The notes: generated by a model from the sequence alone, not told the origin. A stretch of DNA of 53,291 bases from an uncultured Muribaculaceae bacterium (GCA_910586895.1 CAJUIW010000013.1:1-53291); one strand, 5' to 3'. Positions 17,019 to 26,360 are shown, counted from the stretch's first letter. Program-made: numbers and translations.

Positions 17019-17684
17019 ATGAAAGTAAAAATACATAGGGAAGGAACCAATATCCTTGTGATACTGCTATTTATGCTGGTAGTAATCAACACACCCATGT
17101 GGATGTTTGTACGTCCCATGGCTGTGCCTATTGTATTTTCGTCCGTTTCATTGGTCATGTACCTGCTTGTCCTGAACTTCTTCCGTTCGCCCCGCCGCCA
17201 CTTCACCGGCAACAGGGACCACGTTGTGGTATCGTCAGTCGATGGCCGCGTTGTGGCCCTTGAGGAAACATACGAAAGCGAGGTGCTTCACCGGCGCGTG
17301 ATACAACTTTCGGTGTTCATGAGCGTGTTCAACGTTCATGCCAACTGGTTTCCGGTTGACGGCGAGGTAATATCTGTACGTCACCATTCGGGACGATTCA
17401 TGTCAGCCTATCTGCCCAAGTCAAGCACTGAGAACGAGCGCTCCACCGTGGTGATTCGCGCCCGCTCAGGCCAGGAGATTCTGGTGCGGCAGATAGCCGG
17501 AGCTGTGGCCCGCCGTATAGTGACCTATGCCGAGCCGGGCGAAACGGCCAATATCGAGGACCACATGGGATTCATCAAATTCGGCTCACGCGTGGATATC
17601 TATCTGCCGCTTGACACTGAAATATTCGTAAAACTCGGAGATAAAACGGTGGGTGGCATCACTGAGGTGGCGCGCCTGAAATAG
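17019..17684 (+). CDS. psd: phosphatidylserine decarboxylase, short form
   Basis: Converts phosphatidylserine to phosphatidylethanolamine at the inner membrane. Two hydrophobic helices at about 11-29 and 35-54 anchor it. The FNVHANWFPVDG segment (104-115) is the family signature. Gly189-Ser190 is the predicted self-cleavage site, where Ser190 becomes the pyruvoyl group. At 221 residues it is the short archaeal/Bacteroidetes type. It is first in a seven-gene run and lies 21 bases before pssA, the preceding step of the pathway. Confidence 0.95.
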   Translation: MKVKIHREGTNILVILLFMLVVINTPMWMFVRPMAVPIVFSSVSLVMYLLVLNFFRSPRRHFTGNRDHVVVSSVDGRVVALEETYESEVLHRRVIQLSVFMSVFNVHANWFPVDGEVISVRHHSGRFMSAYLPKSSTENERSTVVIRARSGQEILVRQIAGAVARRIVTYAEPGETANIEDHMGFIKFGSRVDIYLPLDTEIFVKLGDKTVGGITEVARLK

Positions 17685-17705
17685 ATGCTGTAAAAACCTT
17701 GCCCA

Positions 17706-18425
17706 ATGTCATTCAATCTGAAAAAATCAATACCCAATTCCATAACATGCCTCAACCTGATATCGGGAGTGCTGGCATGTATCCTGTCATTCAACTATGA
17801 CACCCCCATAGGTGCGCTCGAAGGGTACCAATGGGCCTTCATCTGCATCGGTGCGGCTGCCGTATTCGACTTCTGCGACGGCGCATCGGCACGTCTGCAG
17901 CATGCTTACTCCCCCATGGGGAAGGAGCTTGACTCCCTGGCCGATCTGATCAGCTTCGGACTGGCACCGGCTCTGCTGATGTTCAACACCATCAATTACT
18001 ACAGCGAAGGATTCACGCCCTGGGCGCTTGCCTCACTAATAATAGTGGTATGCGGTGCACTCAGGTTGGCCCGCTTCAATATCGACACCCGCCAGACTAC
18101 ATCATTCATCGGCCTCCCCATACCGTCAAATGCCCTGTTCTGGATAGGATATATAGGCTGGATCAACTCGCACAGCTATCCCGGAGCCATCGCTTCGGCT
18201 ATAATAATGGTCGCAGTGTCGCTGCTGATGGTCAGCCCCCTGAAGATGTTCTCGCTCAAATTCACCAGCTTCAGCTTCCGTGAGAACGTGAGGCGCTACG
18301 CCATACTGCTTGCCGCCGTACTTTTCGTAGCAACGGAGGGTGTGGCCGGATTTGCATGGACCATCCTGCTGTATATATTCATATCGCTGCTCGGCCGCAA
18401 AGGTCAGCCCGATACGGAGGAATAA
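17706..18425 (+). CDS. pssA: CDP-diacylglycerol-serine O-phosphatidyltransferase
   Basis: Makes phosphatidylserine from CDP-diacylglycerol and serine, feeding Psd. The CDP-alcohol phosphotransferase motif is complete: Asp55, Asp58-Gly59, Ala62-Arg63, Gly72, Asp76 and Asp80. Several membrane helices run through the 239 residues. Gap of 15 bases to the DUF4834 gene. Nothing unusual. Confidence 0.95.
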   Translation: MSFNLKKSIPNSITCLNLISGVLACILSFNYDTPIGALEGYQWAFICIGAAAVFDFCDGASARLQHAYSPMGKELDSLADLISFGLAPALLMFNTINYYSEGFTPWALASLIIVVCGALRLARFNIDTRQTTSFIGLPIPSNALFWIGYIGWINSHSYPGAIASAIIMVAVSLLMVSPLKMFSLKFTSFSFRENVRRYAILLAAVLFVATEGVAGFAWTILLYIFISLLGRKGQPDTEE

Positions 18426-18440
18426 TAACGCAAAAATACT

Positions 18441-18794
18441 ATGTTTGCCACAATAATAATATTAGCAATACTTACTGTACTGTTATGGCCCGCCATACGC
18501 ACCATTCTGGCTCTGAGGCGCGCACAGAAACAGGCACAGCAAGCTTTCAGCCAGGCTCGACGCGCGGCTCAGGAGGAATCGCGCCGCAACCGCCCCGGCG
18601 GATGGAGTGCCGGCGAAGCCGGATCTGCTCCACAACAACACCCCCGACGTAAGAAAATCGACCCATCGGTAGGAGAATATGTGGAATGGGAGGAGGTAAA
18701 GGTAAGCTCCACCACCACTGACAGCTCCGGAAAATCGACCCGTACCACTGTGACGGAGGAACAGATTACCGATGTAGAATGGGAGGAACTATGA
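18441..18794 (+). CDS. DUF4834-like small membrane protein
   Basis: A 117-residue protein with one N-terminal membrane helix (about 3-22), then an Arg/Gln/Ala-rich helical stretch and a conserved-looking KKIDPSVGEYVEWEEV segment at about 71-86. It ends in an acidic tail. This matches what I know of DUF4834, a Bacteroidetes family of unknown role. Its stop overlaps the next start as ATGA, so translation is probably coupled. Confidence 0.7.
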   Translation: MFATIIILAILTVLLWPAIRTILALRRAQKQAQQAFSQARRAAQEESRRNRPGGWSAGEAGSAPQQHPRRKKIDPSVGEYVEWEEVKVSSTTTDSSGKSTRTTVTEEQITDVEWEEL

Positions 18795-19465
18795 GCGGAT
18801 ATATAAGCGAACTGTACACGTTCTTCGAGGAACTGTCGGAGAACAATGACCGCGCATGGTTTGCTGCCAACCGTGACCGCTATGACATGCTGCGCGAAAG
18901 CTGGCTCGCCGATCTTGATCGCATGATAGGAGCCATGAGCGCCTGGGACCCTGCACTACGCACCCAGACGGCGCGCGGATGCGCCTACCGAATATACCGC
19001 GACACCCGCTTCTCACCGGACAAAACACCGTTCAAACTCTTCTTCTCCGCAGCCATATCACTCTGGGGACGCAAAAGCTGCCGTGCCGGCTACTATCTGC
19101 ACATGGGGCTCCCGGGGCTGATGGACAGCGGGCTGTACGGAGGTATCTGGCAGCCTGACGCTGCCATGCTCTCAAAACTGCGCCACGCCATGGTGGACAA
19201 TATCGAGGAATTCACCGAAATAATCACCAACCCTGACTTGGTGAAGGAGTTCCCCGGATGGTGCGGGCAGATGCTGCGTACAGCCCCCAAAGGATGGGAC
19301 CGCAACCACCCGTGCATAGAGCTGCTCCGGCTGAAGGATATCGGCAAATTCCACCGGTGCGACCGCTCGTTCTTCATGCACGAGGACTGGCCGGAACGCG
19401 CAGCCGGGCTCTTCCGTCTGCTCAAACCGCTTAACGATTTTCTGAACTATTCATTGGATGAATAA
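18791..19465 (+). CDS. DUF2461 family protein
   Basis: Soluble 224-residue protein fitting DUF2461 (TIGR02453): LYTFFEELSENNDRAWFAANR at the N-terminus, the RIYRDTRFSPDKTPFK core at about 68-83 and GGIWQPD. Function unknown for the family. The ATG at 18791 is chosen because it makes a 4-base ATGA overlap with the preceding gene; an in-frame ATG 12 bases upstream is less likely. Three bases separate its stop from the next ATG. Confidence 0.85.
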   Translation: MSGYISELYTFFEELSENNDRAWFAANRDRYDMLRESWLADLDRMIGAMSAWDPALRTQTARGCAYRIYRDTRFSPDKTPFKLFFSAAISLWGRKSCRAGYYLHMGLPGLMDSGLYGGIWQPDAAMLSKLRHAMVDNIEEFTEIITNPDLVKEFPGWCGQMLRTAPKGWDRNHPCIELLRLKDIGKFHRCDRSFFMHEDWPERAAGLFRLLKPLNDFLNYSLDE

Positions 19466-19468
19466 GTG

Positions 19469-20389
19469 ATGAACCGCGTGCTCAAACTGACCCGTATAGC
19501 TGTAAGCCTGGCAGTATTACTGCTGCTCACAGCCGCCCTTACCCTTCCAGTACTCACGGTGCCCGGACTCACACAGGGATTGGAGGATGTGCAGCTTACG
19601 GTGGCGGTGATGAGTTTCTCGCTGTTCATATTCGTGATATGGCTGATAGTGACACTGCTGTTCGGCCGGATATATTGCGCGTCAGTCTGCCCAATGGGTA
19701 CTCTTCAGGATATTGCGGCCCGAGCCGCACGGATGTCACCTCAATTAAGACAGAAAGGCCGATACCGCTACTCACGCCCGCGCAACGGCCTGCGCTACAT
19801 CATGCTTATAGCCATGATGATATGCCTTATGGGACAGTACTACGCCGTAGCCTCGGTGATTGACCCGTATGGTGCCTACTCCCGCATATGCCAGCGCCTG
19901 TTCGCGCCTGCCACCGATGCTGTTCTGTCGGCATTGGGCTCGCCGGAGGGTCGAGCGGTGGCCGCTACTTGGGCTTCGACGCTTATCGCGGCAATGACGC
20001 TCGGAGTGGTGGCTGTAATAGCAGCCCGGCGAGGGCGTCTGATATGCAACACCATCTGCCCTGTGGGGACCACCTTAGGGCTGGTGAGCCGTTTCGCCAT
20101 ATTCCAGATAGATATAGATACTGACCGGTGCATCCATTGCGGCAGATGCGAGGATGTATGCAAGGGTGAGTGCATTGACCTGCGCGACAACGTCGTGGAC
20201 GGATCGCGGTGCGTCAACTGCTTCAACTGCATCAACGTATGCCCCAACGATGCCATTCATTACACCAACCGACGCAAGCAGCTGTCAGACACCATGATGC
20301 AACCTATCACCGGGCCATTCTCACGTCCTAAAGGGACTACAGCCAATGCCGCCGGCAGTTCAACATGTCAAAAAAATTCCCGCTCATGA
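19469..20389 (+). CDS. 4Fe-4S ferredoxin-type membrane protein (NapH/RnfB-like)
   Basis: Integral membrane electron-transfer protein. Helices lie at about 10-30, 44-65, 108-130 and 168-186. Membrane-proximal Cys pairs occur at 70/74 (YCASVCP) and 193/197 (CNTICP). Two cluster motifs follow: Cys221-224-227-231 and Cys248-251-254-258. This is the layout of NapH/MauN-type proteins that pass electrons across the membrane. The start is the ATG at 19469; a GTG immediately before is in frame. The stop overlaps the thyA ATG. Redox partner unknown. Confidence 0.82.
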   Translation: MNRVLKLTRIAVSLAVLLLLTAALTLPVLTVPGLTQGLEDVQLTVAVMSFSLFIFVIWLIVTLLFGRIYCASVCPMGTLQDIAARAARMSPQLRQKGRYRYSRPRNGLRYIMLIAMMICLMGQYYAVASVIDPYGAYSRICQRLFAPATDAVLSALGSPEGRAVAATWASTLIAAMTLGVVAVIAARRGRLICNTICPVGTTLGLVSRFAIFQIDIDTDRCIHCGRCEDVCKGECIDLRDNVVDGSRCVNCFNCINVCPNDAIHYTNRRKQLSDTMMQPITGPFSRPKGTTANAAGSSTCQKNSRS

Positions 20390-21180
20390 AACAATACCTC
20401 GACCTGCTCCGACACATAATGGAGAACGGCACCGACAAATCGGACCGTACAGGTACCGGCACACGCAGTGTGTTCGGCTACCAGATGCGTTTTGACCTCA
20501 AAGATGGATTCCCCCTGCTTACCACCAAGAAACTGCATCTGCGCTCCATCATATACGAGCTGCTCTGGTTTCTGCGCGGCGATACCAACGTGCGCTACCT
20601 GCAGGAGCATGGCGTACGTATATGGAACGAGTGGGCCGGACCTGACGGCGACCTTGGCCATATCTACGGCTACCAGTGGCGTTCGTGGCCCGCGTATGAC
20701 GGAACATTCATTGACCAGATAGCACAGGCAGTTAACGACATCCGCCACAATCCCGACTCCCGTCGCATAATAGTGAGCGCATGGAATGTGGCCGACCTCC
20801 CTTCGATGCATCTGCCCCCCTGCCACGCGCTGTTTCAGTTCTACGTGTCCGGCGGACGGCTGAGCCTGCAGCTCTACCAGCGGAGCGCCGACTGCTTCCT
20901 GGGGGTCCCGTTCAATATTGCGTCGTATGCTCTTCTGCTGCTAATGACAACCCGCATCACCGGACTGGAGCCGGGCGAATTCATCCACACCCTCGGCGAT
21001 GCACACATCTACCTCAATCATTTCGATCAGGTCAAAGAACAGCTGCAGCGCCAGCCGCGCCGGCTTCCGCAAATGCTTATCCACGGTGAACAGAAGGAGC
21101 TTACCGACTTCCGTTTTGAGGATTTCGAGCTTACCGGTTACGACCCTATGCCTCACATAAAAGCTGCAGTTTCGGTATGA
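20386..21180 (+). CDS. thyA: thymidylate synthase
   Basis: Methylates dUMP to dTMP using methylene-tetrahydrofolate, releasing dihydrofolate that FolA next door recycles. The ATG at 20386 (MKQYLDLLRH) gives 264 residues, the same length as E. coli ThyA, and overlaps the previous stop as ATGA. Catalytic Cys146 is in PPCHALFQFYV. The RSAD, NIASYALL and folate-site segments are all present. The stop overlaps the folA start. Confidence 0.98.
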   Translation: MKQYLDLLRHIMENGTDKSDRTGTGTRSVFGYQMRFDLKDGFPLLTTKKLHLRSIIYELLWFLRGDTNVRYLQEHGVRIWNEWAGPDGDLGHIYGYQWRSWPAYDGTFIDQIAQAVNDIRHNPDSRRIIVSAWNVADLPSMHLPPCHALFQFYVSGGRLSLQLYQRSADCFLGVPFNIASYALLLLMTTRITGLEPGEFIHTLGDAHIYLNHFDQVKEQLQRQPRRLPQMLIHGEQKELTDFRFEDFELTGYDPMPHIKAAVSV

Positions 21181-21680
21181 AGACGCGTCCTGAGATATGT
21201 ATAATAGCGGCTGTGGCAGCCGACATGGCTATCGGGGTGCGCGGCGACATGCCGTTTCATATCAGCGCCGACCTCAAGCGGTTCAAATCCATAACCATGG
21301 GGTGCCCTCTGATAATGGGACGCCGCACATTTGAATCGCTCCCTAATGGCGCGCTCCCCGGACGCCGCAACATAGTGGTGACCCGCAATGAATCGTGGAG
21401 CGCTCCGGGTGTAGAAAAAGCCCCGTCAATTGACGAGGCTCTGAAAATGTGCTGCGGAAATGAACGTGTGATGGTGATAGGAGGCGGCGACGTTTACCGC
21501 CAGATGATGCCGGAGGCCGACCGTCTGTATCTGACCCACATCATGGCCCGTGTGCCGGACGCCGATACCTATTTCCCCACCCCTGACAGTAACTGCTGGG
21601 AGGAGGAGAGCCGCTCTGATGTGGCTGTCGACCCGCGCTCGGGAGCGGAGTATTACTTCGCTGACTACGTGCGCCGCTAA
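21177..21680 (+). CDS. folA: dihydrofolate reductase
   Basis: NADPH-dependent reduction of dihydrofolate, paired with ThyA. It begins inside the thyA stop (ATGA overlap). Substrate-binding Asp32 and the glycine-rich IGGGDVY segment (101-106) are present. Odd point: the usual Met-Pro-Trp motif reads Met-Pro-Phe (Phe27). The 3' end overlaps the convergent PepSY-like gene by four bases. Confidence 0.95.
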   Translation: MKTRPEICIIAAVAADMAIGVRGDMPFHISADLKRFKSITMGCPLIMGRRTFESLPNGALPGRRNIVVTRNESWSAPGVEKAPSIDEALKMCCGNERVMVIGGGDVYRQMMPEADRLYLTHIMARVPDADTYFPTPDSNCWEEESRSDVAVDPRSGAEYYFADYVRR

Positions 21681-22120
21681 TCGTCCATCTTCACGCTCCG
21701 GAAAGTACCGAGCAGATTGAACTTCAGTTCTATTCCGTCAGACAGCTCCACTTCATAGCCTGAAGACTTCTTCTCTACCTTCACAGCTTTCACGCCGGGG
21801 TAATTCTTATTGATATAGTTACGTATCGGGCGGAGCAGAAGTCCGTCAGGGAGTTCGCGCGTCTTACAGTCGACTGAGGTCCACTTTCCGGCGTTGTTAA
21901 ACTCAATCTTGGTACCGTTGACCAGCTTCACATCATAGTCTGTCTTTTTCAGCAGGTGACGGTCCACCTTTATCAGACTCACTTTCGCTTTAGGGAAATA
22001 TGTGGTGAGCATCTCTTGCGCGGCCTCCGGAAGGGCATCGCGCTTGATGGTGTACTTGTCGGCTCGTGCTACTGCCACGGTGGCAAGAAAGACTACAAGG
22101 AGTGTAATTATTTTTTTCAT
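21677..22120 (-). CDS. PepSY-like periplasmic protein
   Basis: Small exported protein with a signal peptide cleaved near ARA-DK (residues 18-21). Two related halves follow, each with a helix (EMLTTYFPKAKV, PIRNYINKNYPGVKAV) and strands ending in a (V/I)-E-F-N or L-K-F-N motif. This matches the PepSY-like family PF11396, common in Bacteroidetes; the role is unknown, possibly an inhibitor or chaperone. Its ATG sits right after the T-run of the efflux operon terminator, so expression may depend on read-through. Confidence 0.78.
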   Translation of the reverse strand: MKKIITLLVVFLATVAVARADKYTIKRDALPEAAQEMLTTYFPKAKVSLIKVDRHLLKKTDYDVKLVNGTKIEFNNAGKWTSVDCKTRELPDGLLLRPIRNYINKNYPGVKAVKVEKKSSGYEVELSDGIELKFNLLGTFRSVKMDD

Positions 22121-22155
22121 AACAAAAAGGGTGTTTTATCTGAGATAAAACACCC
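22121..22155 (-). terminator. terminator of the efflux operon
   Basis: GGGTGTTTTATC-TGA-GATAAAACACCC (22129-22155), a perfect 12-bp stem, followed on the minus strand by TTTTTGTT and then directly by the PepSY-like start codon. Confidence 0.88.
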
Positions 22156-22183
22156 CTCAAGGATTATAGGTTCACAAATCTAT

Positions 22184-23791
22184 TCATTCAGCCTCACGCT
22201 GCAAATGCATCTTCGCTTCCCGGCGGAATATCTTTCGGATGGTACGCCACTTGGGGAAGATGGCTGCCGGACGTATCGGTCCGTAGCTTACCAGAATGAC
22301 CGTAAGGGACACAATTGCCACAATAAGCAGCCAGCCGTAGATCTCCTTCATTGACACGACAAGAGCCTGTTGCTGCACCACTCCGAAGAGCTGTCCAAGC
22401 GGCATGTGGGCTATATCGGCATTGAAGTCAGTCATGGAGCCGCTTATCAGGGCTGCATTCTTAGCCATGACACGGCGAAGGAATTCACCGACAATAGCCG
22501 GGCCGAGCGTGGCACCCATCACCGCTCCGGTAAAGCCGTTGATGGTAAGCGCCTGGGGAAATACAAAGAAATGCAGTCCGCTCTGCACTATGGAGGTCAG
22601 GAAAACAATGGATATTATCACCGATGCAAATCCGCGCGTGAAGAGCGGAATGAACAGCATCTCCTTCTCCACACCGTAGTCAATCAGGAAATAGAAATAT
22701 GCCAGATACACCCCCGCAAGAGCAAACCCGATGGCCGTCATGGTCTTGTAGCGCCATTTGTGCAACGCAAACGTATAATAGGTGAACACGCATCCCGCCA
22801 CAACACCGCACACCACATACCAGTTAAGGTCAATCAGATTGGTTTCATCAAACCCGAGTATCGCAGCCGCATAGCTGTGCTCAAACACATGCTCTGTGGC
22901 AAGCAAGGTGAAGAATACCAGATAAATCAGTGTGGCCCGGATGACATTGCGGTTTGTCATGGCCTGAAACGTGATGTAAGGATGGTGCAGGAATGATGCA
23001 CGCCATAGATTGATAAGCAGGCTTACCACGCCTAATATGGCAGCTCCGCGAATCTCCTCCGCATCCCACCAGTCGTAGAAATTGCCGTAAACGCATACAA
23101 ACGTGAAGCAGAGCATGAATATGCTCCACAGCGCCGCGCCAATCCAGTCGATGCCGAGCAGAGGTATCTGTATCGGACCTTTTACAGCCTTGACAAATAT
23201 AAGCACCATCAGCATCATCAGTGCCAGCAATCCGCTCATGATCCAGTGCATGTACTCCCATTGTGAGAAGAATGCGGTATAGATGGTGGCAATACCGCTG
23301 AGCTGTATGGCCCCGTCGACCACGAGGTACACATAGCAGAAGAATATAGCCATGTCGCGCACCGGGGTGAGCCATAGCTGAATGGTGGAATTGCAGGCAA
23401 AAGTGGCCCACATACGGAACCATCCTGCAACAAAACATGTAGCCACAAGCACCGGCACATTGGTAGTGTGGGCACAGATAAAGTTGGCCGCTATCAGTAC
23501 CGCGCCGCATGCAAGAAGACTGACGCGATTGGAATAGCGGAACTTCAGCCTGAACATGACGCAGAAATTGATAGACATCCCCACCAGCGAGGCATAGCCC
23601 GCCATCAGGATATCCTCCTGCATCAGTGCCGTGGTGCCTACCATATCGCTGGCGGCGGCAAGATATACACCTCCTGAGAACTGCACTATAAGCACAAACA
23701 GGATGAAAAGCCATGGCTTCAGCCTGCGGGGCACATAGTTTGGAACGTCAGGAATATCGAATGGGCCTTGCGGCCCGTGCCAGTCACCCAT
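22184..23791 (-). CDS. MFS drug exporter, DHA2 (EmrB) type
   Basis: Inner membrane proton-driven exporter of a tripartite pump. Around 14 hydrophobic helices over 535 residues are consistent with the DHA2 family. The soluble N-terminus is Pro-rich and the C-terminus basic. It is third in the operon with the HlyD-type adaptor and TolC-type channel. The ATG is one base after the adaptor stop. Substrate unknown; drugs, bile salts or fatty acids are typical for EmrAB-like pumps. Confidence 0.88.
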   Translation of the reverse strand: MGDWHGPQGPFDIPDVPNYVPRRLKPWLFILFVLIVQFSGGVYLAAASDMVGTTALMQEDILMAGYASLVGMSINFCVMFRLKFRYSNRVSLLACGAVLIAANFICAHTTNVPVLVATCFVAGWFRMWATFACNSTIQLWLTPVRDMAIFFCYVYLVVDGAIQLSGIATIYTAFFSQWEYMHWIMSGLLALMMLMVLIFVKAVKGPIQIPLLGIDWIGAALWSIFMLCFTFVCVYGNFYDWWDAEEIRGAAILGVVSLLINLWRASFLHHPYITFQAMTNRNVIRATLIYLVFFTLLATEHVFEHSYAAAILGFDETNLIDLNWYVVCGVVAGCVFTYYTFALHKWRYKTMTAIGFALAGVYLAYFYFLIDYGVEKEMLFIPLFTRGFASVIISIVFLTSIVQSGLHFFVFPQALTINGFTGAVMGATLGPAIVGEFLRRVMAKNAALISGSMTDFNADIAHMPLGQLFGVVQQQALVVSMKEIYGWLLIVAIVSLTVILVSYGPIRPAAIFPKWRTIRKIFRREAKMHLQREAE

Positions 23792-23792
23792 A

Positions 23793-24827
23793 TCAGTACT
23801 TCACTTCACATTCCACATTCATACCGGCTCGCAGCAGATCCATATCGGCGGCACTGTTCTTGTCGGTCAGCTCTATACGGACCGGAACACGCTGACGCAC
23901 CTTCACGAAATTGCCTGCGGAGTTATCCTGAGGTATGATGGAGAGAGCGGCACCTGTAGCGGTAGAGAGCGACACCACTTTGCCCTGGAACGTCTTTCCG
24001 GGGATAGCGTCAACCTTGATTTCCACCTCGCTTCCCTGATGGATATTCTTGAGCTGTGTCTCCTTAAAATTGGCGGCAATCCATACATCGCTGCCGTCAA
24101 CGATGTCGAGCATGGTCTGTCCGGGCTGAACAAGCTGTCCTACCTGAATCTCCTTGCGTGAGCAGTAGCCATCGCAGGGAGCGGTTATCACGGTGTACGA
24201 CAGATTCAGCTCGGCTGTCTCAAGAAGCGATTTGGCAAGTTCAATGCCGGCATCGTTCTGAGCTATGCGCTGGCGGGTCTCAGACACTACGGTCGATGTG
24301 GCCGAACGCTGACGCAGAAGGGTTTCATAGCGGGCCTTCTTGGCTTCATAATCGGTCTTGGCACCGTCATACTGCTGACGTGTCACAGCATCCTTCTCAA
24401 GAAGCTTTGAATAGCGGTCGAGGTCAACGGCGGCATTATCCATCAGCACTTTTGCCTCGGCAATAGAGGCCTCGCTCACAGCCACGTTGGCCGATGCGAC
24501 GCCTACCGAATGGTCAGCCACATTGCGGCCGGCCACGGCATTCTGATAGTCGGCATTCGCCTGAGCCACACGCAGGCGCATGTCGGCATCATCAATTATC
24601 ACAAGAGTGTCCCCTTTCTTTACCGGTTCATACTCCTTGAAGCGTATCTCTTTTATATAGCCCTGCACACGGCTGTTGACCGGTACTATCTGACGGCGCA
24701 CCTGCGCATTGTCGGTAAACTCCACATCACCGAAGTGAATGAATTTTGAGCCGACCCACACGGCGGCCGCAATGATCACTGCAAGAGTGATGACGTATGA
24801 TATTATCTTTTTAGTACGGTGTCTCAT
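23793..24827 (-). CDS. HlyD/EmrA-type membrane fusion protein
   Basis: Periplasmic adaptor linking the MFS exporter to the outer membrane channel. One N-terminal membrane helix (about 9-26), a lipoyl-like half (VNSRVQGYIKEIRF), a long helical hairpin at about 85-190, then the second lipoyl half (ITAPCDGYCSRKEIQVGQLV) and a beta-barrel domain. Length 344 is normal. It overlaps the TolC-like gene by 4 bases (ATGA). Confidence 0.92.
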   Translation of the reverse strand: MRHRTKKIISYVITLAVIIAAAVWVGSKFIHFGDVEFTDNAQVRRQIVPVNSRVQGYIKEIRFKEYEPVKKGDTLVIIDDADMRLRVAQANADYQNAVAGRNVADHSVGVASANVAVSEASIAEAKVLMDNAAVDLDRYSKLLEKDAVTRQQYDGAKTDYEAKKARYETLLRQRSATSTVVSETRQRIAQNDAGIELAKSLLETAELNLSYTVITAPCDGYCSRKEIQVGQLVQPGQTMLDIVDGSDVWIAANFKETQLKNIHQGSEVEIKVDAIPGKTFQGKVVSLSTATGAALSIIPQDNSAGNFVKVRQRVPVRIELTDKNSAADMDLLRAGMNVECEVKY

Positions 24828-26143
24828 ATTTTTCCGGAAGTAAATAACAGTTTATAATAGTAATATATGATATTGATTCGTGCATTCACCAGACGCTGCT
24901 CGGCATCAAGCTTCGAGTTGGCGGCGTCAAGCATATCGGTTATCAGCGCCATATCGGCAGAATAGCGTGTCGATGTGGTATTGTAGTTGCGCTCGGCAAG
25001 CTCAACGCTCTTCTGCTGAGTCTTCAGTTCCTCATATGCCTCGAGGTAGCGCACGTAGTCGGCGCGCAGTGACAGCTCCACATTCTCACGTGTGGCGGCA
25101 AGTTCATCCGAGGCATGCAGTGTGGCCGCACGGCTGCGGGCCATTGACTTATTGCTCTTGAAGAGTGATGATATATTATAGGACACACCTACACCTACGT
25201 ACCAGTAGCTCAGGTTGCGGTTGATAGGGGGTACCTCTACCAGAATCGGGCCGTCGATAGTCCATGCCGCCTGCAGTCCTATTTTAGGACGTTTCTCAGC
25301 CTTTACCATATCCTCCGCCTTACGGCTGATATCGAGCTTGGACTGTGCCAGACGTATGGCGGGCGAATTCTGCGTGGCCTCGCTCTGCCAGGCCGCCTCG
25401 CCATCCGAGGGGAGGGAACGCGTAAGTATAGCGGCATCCGGGGCTATGACAGTACCTTCCGGCATGCCGGCTATGCTCACCAGATTATGATTGAGGATGT
25501 CAATGGTATTGTCAATCTTGACAAGCTGCAATTCCAGATTTGACACCAGAAGCTCGTAGCGTGTTATATCGTTCTGAAGAGCCGTACCCTGCTCGTAACG
25601 GGCCTGCATCTCGGCAAGCACCTTGCGTGCCTGCAATATATTGTTCTCAACTACGGTGCGCAGATTGCTGTACTTGTATATATCCAGATAGAATCCGGTA
25701 AGCTGAAAGCGGATGTTATCGCGCTGCAGCTCCGTGGCATAGCGCGAGGCTGTAAGCTTCAGTTCGGCAAGTTCTATGCCTGTAGTGATAGCGCCTCCGG
25801 CGTAGACAGGCTGGTTGATGCTTACCGACAGTCCATTGCCGAAATGCGGGATGGGGGCTTTCTCGTAGTCGGTAAAGTTACGCTTTGTGATGAATCCGTC
25901 ACCGATATAACTGAGTGACAACTGAGCGTTTATGTCAGGCAGCCGTCCTGCACGTGCCACGTTGATTTCATGTTTGGCCTCCTCTTCGGATGAAAATGCC
26001 GGGCGCAACTGCACACTGTTTTTTTCGGCAATCTCAAACAATTCCTCAAGCGTGACAACTGACGCATTACGGTCCATGGCACACACTCCACCGCTCAACA
26101 AAGTTGCGGCAAGCAACCCTGTGAGCAATCGCAGATTGTTCAT
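24824..26143 (-). CDS. TolC family outer membrane efflux channel
   Basis: Outer membrane factor of the pump. Signal peptide at 1-22 (ends near GGVCA). The rest is two long coiled-coil repeats with the usual N-x-P and A-R pattern (AEKNSVQLRPAFSSEEEA, AARAGRLPDINAQLS-like). No lipobox at the cleavage site. First gene of the operon, preceded by a leader of about 210 bases. Confidence 0.92.
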   Translation of the reverse strand: MNNLRLLTGLLAATLLSGGVCAMDRNASVVTLEELFEIAEKNSVQLRPAFSSEEEAKHEINVARAGRLPDINAQLSLSYIGDGFITKRNFTDYEKAPIPHFGNGLSVSINQPVYAGGAITTGIELAELKLTASRYATELQRDNIRFQLTGFYLDIYKYSNLRTVVENNILQARKVLAEMQARYEQGTALQNDITRYELLVSNLELQLVKIDNTIDILNHNLVSIAGMPEGTVIAPDAAILTRSLPSDGEAAWQSEATQNSPAIRLAQSKLDISRKAEDMVKAEKRPKIGLQAAWTIDGPILVEVPPINRNLSYWYVGVGVSYNISSLFKSNKSMARSRAATLHASDELAATRENVELSLRADYVRYLEAYEELKTQQKSVELAERNYNTTSTRYSADMALITDMLDAANSKLDAEQRLVNARINIIYYYYKLLFTSGKI

Positions 26144-26245
26144 AAGTAATAAGTAAAAATGTGAATATTCGGGGATAGGGACCCAGCCTTATCGCAAAGG
26201 CCGGATAGAGATTCCAAAATACAGGGAATCAGACATCAAGAGAAA

Positions 26246-26335
26246 TCACTGGGTGCTCTTCCAATTCTCCATGAAGGAGCAGTTCTGAGCTTTGGGTTGA
26301 GATGTAAATAGGGAAATGTGTCTGTAATCCATCAT
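26246..26335 (-). CDS. possible 29-residue leader ORF before the efflux operon
   Basis: ATG-ATG start at 26335 and TGA stop at 26246-26248, inside the predicted tolC leader. The peptide starts MMDYRHISLF. There is no ribosome-binding signal and no known homologue. It may be chance; the only reason to list it is its position in a long leader of a drug-efflux operon. Confidence 0.2.
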   Translation of the reverse strand: MMDYRHISLFTSQPKAQNCSFMENWKSTQ

Positions 26336-26360
26336 ATTCCGCTCTTTGTGAACGGTAGTG

